Positions 21,040 through 24,796 of a DNA stretch of 24,796 bases are shown here, piece by piece; position 1 is the stretch's first letter, and every line of letters begins with the position of its first letter. Under the pieces are notes generated by a model, which had not been told where the DNA came from, made no database searches, and was given only the letters and a program-made list of their open reading frames with translations. The stretch covers positions 1 through 24,796 of the forward strand of contig CAXKVR010000307.1 in the NCBI GenBank assembly GCA_964058845.1, in the 5' to 3' direction. The position numbers and the translations under genes are program-made. This stretch comes from Carex sylvatica (lineage: Eukaryota > Streptophyta > Magnoliopsida > Poales > Cyperaceae).

Positions 21040-21355
21040 TAAGCAATTTATGGCCCAAAGAAAACGTGAAAGAATTACAGCCCAGCCCAAGTAAGAGCCG
21101 ATTTTTTTATTAATAGAAATTAAATAAATAAAATATCGGAATACGATATTAATTTTGATTTTTGTCAAAATATAGGTAGAATGGGTTGTGGCAGTCCGTC
21201 CCATAAAATGGGACAAATTACCTCGTCCACTAATCATCCATTAACGATTAAGCAGAAAAAAAAAAAAAAAAGACAGGAAGGGAAGATCCGTCCCGAAAAA
21301 CAAAAAAACAAAAAAAAACTCGGACGGAAAAGAAAATCCCGTCCGAAAATTCAAA

Positions 21356-21560
21356 ATTTTATATATTATATTATTATATTATATTATATTTTATTATTAT
21401 ATTATATTATATTTTATTATTATATTATATTATATTTTATTATTATATTATTATATTATTATATTATTATATTATATTATATTTTATTATATTATATTAC
21501 GATTTTATATATATTATATTATGATATTATTATATTTTATTTTTATTTTTAATTATATTA
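21356..21560. repeat. AT-rich (TATAAT/ATTAT)n array, left arm
   Basis: An array of TTATATTATATTATTATAT-type repeats. Inverted counterparts lie at about 22099-22285 and 22666-22735. It belongs to the interior of the 21099-22919 element and served as target for the nested MITEs. Confidence 0.85.
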
Positions 21561-21570
21561 TTATATTATA

Positions 21571-22098
21571 AGAAGGTGCAAAATAATTTTGAACGGTTCA
21601 GATCGACCATTAGAATATTAAAAACGAAATATTAATCTGTATTACATATTAAATCGTGATATGCATAGTACACTAATTACAATAATCCGTATTAGAATAT
21701 TTAACAAATAAAACTTCTTGAAATCAATTAATTGAAGCCTCGTGTCTTACATACCTCATATGCTATATGTTCGTTTTTAAAGTCTAAATTGTCGATTCAA
21801 ACTATTCAACGTGACATCCATACTAAAATATAATTAGAGATGAAATTTTATATTTTTTGAATTTTTTTTACTATTTTTTAAGATAGGTACAATATTAATG
21901 TTTTTAAACTGTTCAAAAAACAGTGATTTTCTACCTATCTTAAAAAATAGTAAAAAAATTCAAAAAATATAAAATTTCATCTCTAATCATATTTTAGTAT
22001 AGATACCACGTTGTAATAGTTTGAATCGACAATTTAGACTTTAAAAACGAACATATAGCATATGAGATATGAAAAGCACGAGGCATTGGAACCCTTCT
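21571..22098. mobile_element. Nested hairpin MITE E
   Basis: The right end reads GGAACCCTTCT and the left end starts AGAAGG at 21571. The paired arms begin GCCTCGTG on the left (about 21737) and at its complement CACGAGGC near 22077-22084. The shared core follows (AAAGTCTAAATTGTCGATTC) and the loop is near 21905. The left arm holds about 160 extra bases (21582-21736), part of which (GAACGGTTCAGATCGACCA) looks like a half of another hairpin element. The flanking 9-mers TATATTATA and TATAATATA differ at one base, but the AT repeat makes this weak. Confidence 0.7.
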
Positions 22099-22285
22099 TA
22101 TAATATAATAATATAATTAAAAATAAAAATATAATATAATAATATAATAATATAATAATATAATAATATAATATATATAAAATCGTAATATAATATAATA
22201 TAATATAATAATATAATATAATATAATATAATAATATAATATAATATAATATAATAATATAATATAATATAATATAATAATATAA

Positions 22286-22665
22286 GAGGAGGGATCAAGT
22301 TACAACATTTTTTGAGTTACAACAAGTTACAACAAGCATTTTCTACATTTTCAAAGTCCAAATCATCGATCCAAACCGTTAGATGTGATCTCCATAATAA
22401 AATGTGCTTGGAGACCAAATTTTACATTTTTTGGAATTTTTTTACTATTTATTAAGATGGGTACAAAAACTAGTTAAATTCAGACCATTGAATTTTATAC
22501 CCATCTTAATAAATAGTAAAAAAATCCCAAAAAATATAAAATTTGGTCTCCAAGCACATTTTATTGTGGAGATCACATCTAACGGTTTGGATTGACGATT
22601 TGGACTTTGAAAATGTAGAAAATGCTTGTTGTAACTCAAAAAATGTTGTAACTTGATCCCTCCTC
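22286..22665. mobile_element. Nested hairpin MITE F
   Basis: The ends are GAGGAGGGATCAAGTTACAA at 22286 and the complement ending 22665. Arms of about 165 bp pair almost perfectly; the shared core is CATCGATCCAAACCGTTAGA and TGTGCTTGGAGACCAAATTT. The loop is at about 22465-22490. ATAATATAA occurs on both sides as a possible 9-bp target duplication, though the surrounding AT repeat makes that weak. Its core is closest to that of element C. No ORF. Confidence 0.85.
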
Positions 22666-22928
22666 ATAATATAATATAATAATATAATATAATATAATAT
22701 AATATAATATAATAATATAATATATAAAATTTTGAATTCTCGGACGGAATTTTCTTTCCCGTCCGAGTTTTTGGTTTTTTTTTTTTTTAATTTGTTAATG
22801 GATAATTAGTGAACGAGGTAATTTATTTTGTCCCATGAAACAGACTGCCACAGCTCATTCTACTCCAAAATTATATTCCGAAATTTTATTTATTTAATTT
22901 CTATTAATAAAAAAATCGGCAAGTAAGA

Positions 22929-23270
22929 GTGGGTTCATACTTCTAAAGTAACCCAAATTTTGAATTTAGATCTGGACCGTCCAATTAGAATTCGTGCCAA
23001 TCCGGTCCGGACTTCAGCAAAGTAACACACACTTTATGGTTAAAAGAACGGTTCAGATTTAATAATTGCACCTCAGGCAATCCTAATTCAGTTAAAGTGG
23101 ATCCGAACTTCTAAACCAACCCAAATTTTGATTCTAGATTAGGACTGTCCGAAGTGGAAATAATGCATGGTGCTACTTTAATATTCGTGTCAGAGCAGAT
23201 CGAACCGTCCAGATGCAAACTCAAAATTTGAGCTACTTGAGGGATCTGAATTCAAGTAAAAATCAGGATA
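22929..23270 (+). repeat. 168-bp tandem duplication upstream of the RRM gene
   Basis: Unit 1 starts at 22929 (GTGGGTTCATACTTCTAAAG) and unit 2 at 23097 (GTGGATCCGAACTTCTAAAC). Both share AACCCAAATTTTGA, GG(A)C(C/T)GTCC and an (A/T)CC(T)AATTCAG-like end. The left copy at 7160-7330 has a single unit. Confidence 0.7.
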
Positions 23271-23329
23271 TTAATCCTCTCTCTTTTTTTTTTGTTTTAC
23301 TTTACTTTCCGACAAGATACCGCCTTTTC

Positions 23330-23444
23330 TCCCGCGCTAGCCATTAAACCGACCAAACCCCTCTCTCCCCCTTCTTTCCCCTTCCTTTCAAAAGGCGAGG
23401 GTTTTGCCAAATCGGAGCTCCGTTCCTGCGACACTTCTCTCCAG
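23330..23444 (+). promoter_or_regulatory. Probable 5' UTR exon of the RRM gene
   Basis: A C/T-rich, GC-raised leader (ACCCCTCTCTCCCCCTTC, GCGAGGG, GGAGCTCCGTTCCTGCG) looks like a plant 5' UTR and ends in CTCTCCAG|GTCTCT, a possible weak donor at 23445 in front of a CT-microsatellite. The transcription start and the donor are guesses; another donor further right is possible. The acceptor of the leader intron is TTACAG at 24246. Confidence 0.4.
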
Positions 23445-23741
23445 GTCTCTCTCTCTTTCTCTCTCTGTTGCTCTATGTGTGGCAGTCAGTTTGTGTGTGT
23501 TTATTTTTTCTTATTCTAATTGTTGGCCAAATCCTATCTAGTGCGAGGCGAGGTGAGGAGAGAGGAAAGAGATAGTGGTCGCAGTAGAAAAAAAAAAAAG
23601 GTTTATTACGATATTAAGGTTTCTCTTGGTTCAATTTTATAATTGGGGTTGCTTTTTTTTCCTTATTTGGTTAGTTTTGTCCTAGGGTAACCTTAGCTGG
23701 TTCATATTAGTAACAGTCTAGGCTATCATTTTTTTCTTTTT

Positions 23742-24160
23742 ATTGAAATCTGAGGTAAAATTCGTTGAGACTCCATAGCATCCTAATTCAGCTCCAATAA
23801 AAAAAACCAGACTTTGTAGAAAATATGCAATGCTACTGGTAAATATGATATTATGAAATTTAGAAGGGGACATTATGTAATTTCGAGGTTTTTGAGGGGT
23901 GTATATCAAATTCCCCCGTTTTCGTTTTATTATTGAAATCTGATGTAAAATTTCATTGAAACTTCAGATCATCTGAATTCAGCTCCAAATCTTGAAGGGT
24001 AAATATGATACAATTTCACTTTAGAATTTAGAAGGGTAAATATGATATTATGAAATTTAGAGGGGGGAAATATGTAATTTCATGGTTTTTGAGGGGTGTA
24101 TATGCAATTCCCCCTTTTTTTATAATTGAAATCTGAGGTAATGTTTCTTAACAGGACTAG
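23742..24160 (+). repeat. Tandem repeat in the leader intron of the RRM gene, period about 190 bp
   Basis: ATTGAAATCTGA(G/T)GTAA begins units at 23742, 23932 and 24125 (third truncated). Each unit carries AATTCAGCTCC, TAAATATGATATTATGAAAT, TTTTTGAGGGGTGTATAT and a C-run. The AATGCTACTGGTA block near 23830 also recurs near 24181. Not coding. Confidence 0.85.
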
Positions 24161-24251
24161 ACTTGCTAGAAAAAGATATAATGCTACTGGTACAACTGTA
24201 CCAGGCCTGATTAACTGTTAACAACAGGTAGCATTTGTGCTTACAGGTGTA

Positions 24252-24374
24252 ATGGCCTCAACATCACACGCAGAGGGTCAAGCGCTGCTGTCAATTGAGG
24301 AGCAGAGAAAAATTTATGCCGAATTTGAGGCGAAGGTTAAAAGGACTGTCTACATTGAACACCTCTCTCCCCAG
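24252..24374 (+). CDS. N-terminal exon of a putative RRM-domain RNA-binding protein (partial)
   Basis: The exon begins after the acceptor TTACAG|GTGTA (24246/24247), has the first ATG at 24252 and ends CCCCAG|GTTATT at 24374, giving 41 codons in phase 0. The peptide starts MASTSHAEGQ, has an acidic/Lys stretch, and ends in KRTVYIEHLSPQ. KRTVYI.(N/H)L(S/T)P is how the RNP2 strand of certain small plant RRM proteins begins, as I recall the ASI1-interacting AIPP1/EDM3-like group; that assignment is weak. The next exon is not found before the window end (24375-24796 reads as AT-rich intron). The gene continues beyond the window. Confidence 0.65.
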
Positions 24375-24796
24375 GTTATTTAATATCTTTTGTACCAGTA
24401 AAGTTTGTAAATGTGGCATATGGTTGATTTATAGTACAGCTTATAGAAGCACCGTTAGAATTCTCAGATATCCCTTTTGAATTAATATACCTTCTTTTAA
24501 TATGTTGTACCTTTTTTCTGATTTTATATCAGCTATATTATTTCCAGTGAACATTTCTTGAACTGTTTCAAGTTTGATTTTTTCTTTGGTCGTCCGTCTC
24601 CCATTAGAAGTAAAAACAATAAACAGTTAAAAGTATATAAATATTCTGACAAAACTTTGCAAATTCAAAGGCCTGATAGGGGAAAAAAAGAAGAAGGCAA
24701 GCACACAATTTTTTCTGGTGTTGAGAATTTACTTTTAAAAATAAAACCACAAGGTAATTATAATATCACTTGCAAAAGAATAAAACTTGTTCATTT
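24375..24796 (+). other. Start of RRM gene intron, to the window end
   Basis: A T-rich stretch following a GTTATT donor. Open frames across it are read-through of the preceding exon in other frames. No second exon is recognised. Confidence 0.5.

Larger units (their letters stand above)
21099..22919. mobile_element. 1.8-kb Mutator-like inverted-repeat element with nested MITEs
   Basis: Both ends start CCGATTTTTTTATTAATAGA (right end inverted). Similarity of the arms continues through GTGGCAGTCCGTCCCAT, ATTACCTCG, ATCCATTAAC and a CGGACGG/CCGTCCG block, about 270 bp on the left and 200 bp on the right. CAAGTAAGAG flanks it perfectly (21089-21098 and 22920-22929), a 10-bp target duplication. 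The related empty site CAAGTAAAAG is at 7150-7159. Inside the arms lie TATAAT-type AT repeats, themselves inverted, and two nested hairpin MITEs. There is no transposase; open frames here encode Tyr/Ile low-complexity sequence and are not genes. Confidence 0.88.
21040..23360 (+). repeat. Right copy of the duplicated non-coding segment, split by a transposon
   Basis: 21040-21098 matches 7104-7159 and 22930-23360 matches about 7160-7405. The two parts are separated by the inverted-repeat element at 21099-22919. The right part holds a tandem duplication of 168 bp not present in the left copy. It ends in CCCGCGCTAGCCATTAAACC, similar to CCGCGCCAGCCATCAAACC before the copia element. It probably forms the promoter and leader of the RRM gene. 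Confidence 0.75.

Noticed and set aside
21181..21552. 123-aa open frame rich in Lys then Tyr/Ile/Leu
   Set aside because: It reads through poly-A and (TATAAT)n repeats in a transposon arm; composition is explained by the repeat and no protein feature is seen.
22098..22298. 66-aa minus-strand frame of Tyr/Ile/Leu
   Set aside because: Pure translation of the AT repeat.
21356..22735. CRISPR-like or satellite array
   Set aside because: The repeats are simple TATAAT units without unique spacers or a regular higher-order period, within a plant transposon.

Overview
This window is nuclear DNA from a flowering plant. It is AT-rich, its genes carry spliceosomal introns, and the intergenic space is full of small inverted-repeat transposons plus one Ty1/copia retrotransposon. 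Protein similarity to cereal-type sequences makes a monocot possible, but nothing here fixes the species.

Layout from left to right. (1) 115-300 is a small Tourist-like MITE. (2) 765-6725 (+) is a complete 15-exon gene for nicotinate phosphoribosyltransferase (NAPRT, NAD salvage), 563 aa after splicing; introns 4 and 14 each hold a long hairpin MITE. (3) 7104-7410 is a non-coding segment that recurs, diverged, in front of the last gene of the window. (4) 7411-12758 is a Ty1/copia LTR retrotransposon on the minus strand with both LTRs, a 5-bp target duplication, an initiator-Met PBS and a polypurine tract. Its polyprotein is broken by stops and frameshifts. (5) 12764-17950 is a transposon graveyard: a Tourist-like MITE, an 820-bp four-unit nested hairpin, a DUF247 gene relic, tandem hairpin repeats, two long hairpin MITEs and a mini-CACTA element. 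(6) 17951-19294 (+) is an intron-less DUF247 (UPF0481) gene, 447 aa. (7) 21040-23360 is the second copy of the duplicated non-coding segment, split by a 1.8-kb Mutator-like inverted-repeat element (10-bp target duplication) that carries two further nested hairpin MITEs. (8) 23330-24796 (+) is the start of a gene whose first coding exon (24252-24374) resembles the N-terminus of a small RRM protein; the gene runs off the window.

The three host genes are not functionally linked. The main interest is transposon history. At least six hairpin elements share one conserved inner arm sequence but have unrelated outer ends. One insertion has its empty site preserved in the paralogous segment of the same window. 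A Tourist-like MITE sits inside the target duplication of a neighbouring element. I found no evidence for a novel gene system; the hairpin family with shared core and different ends is the best candidate for something under-described. All exon junctions were read by eye and no similarity search was run.
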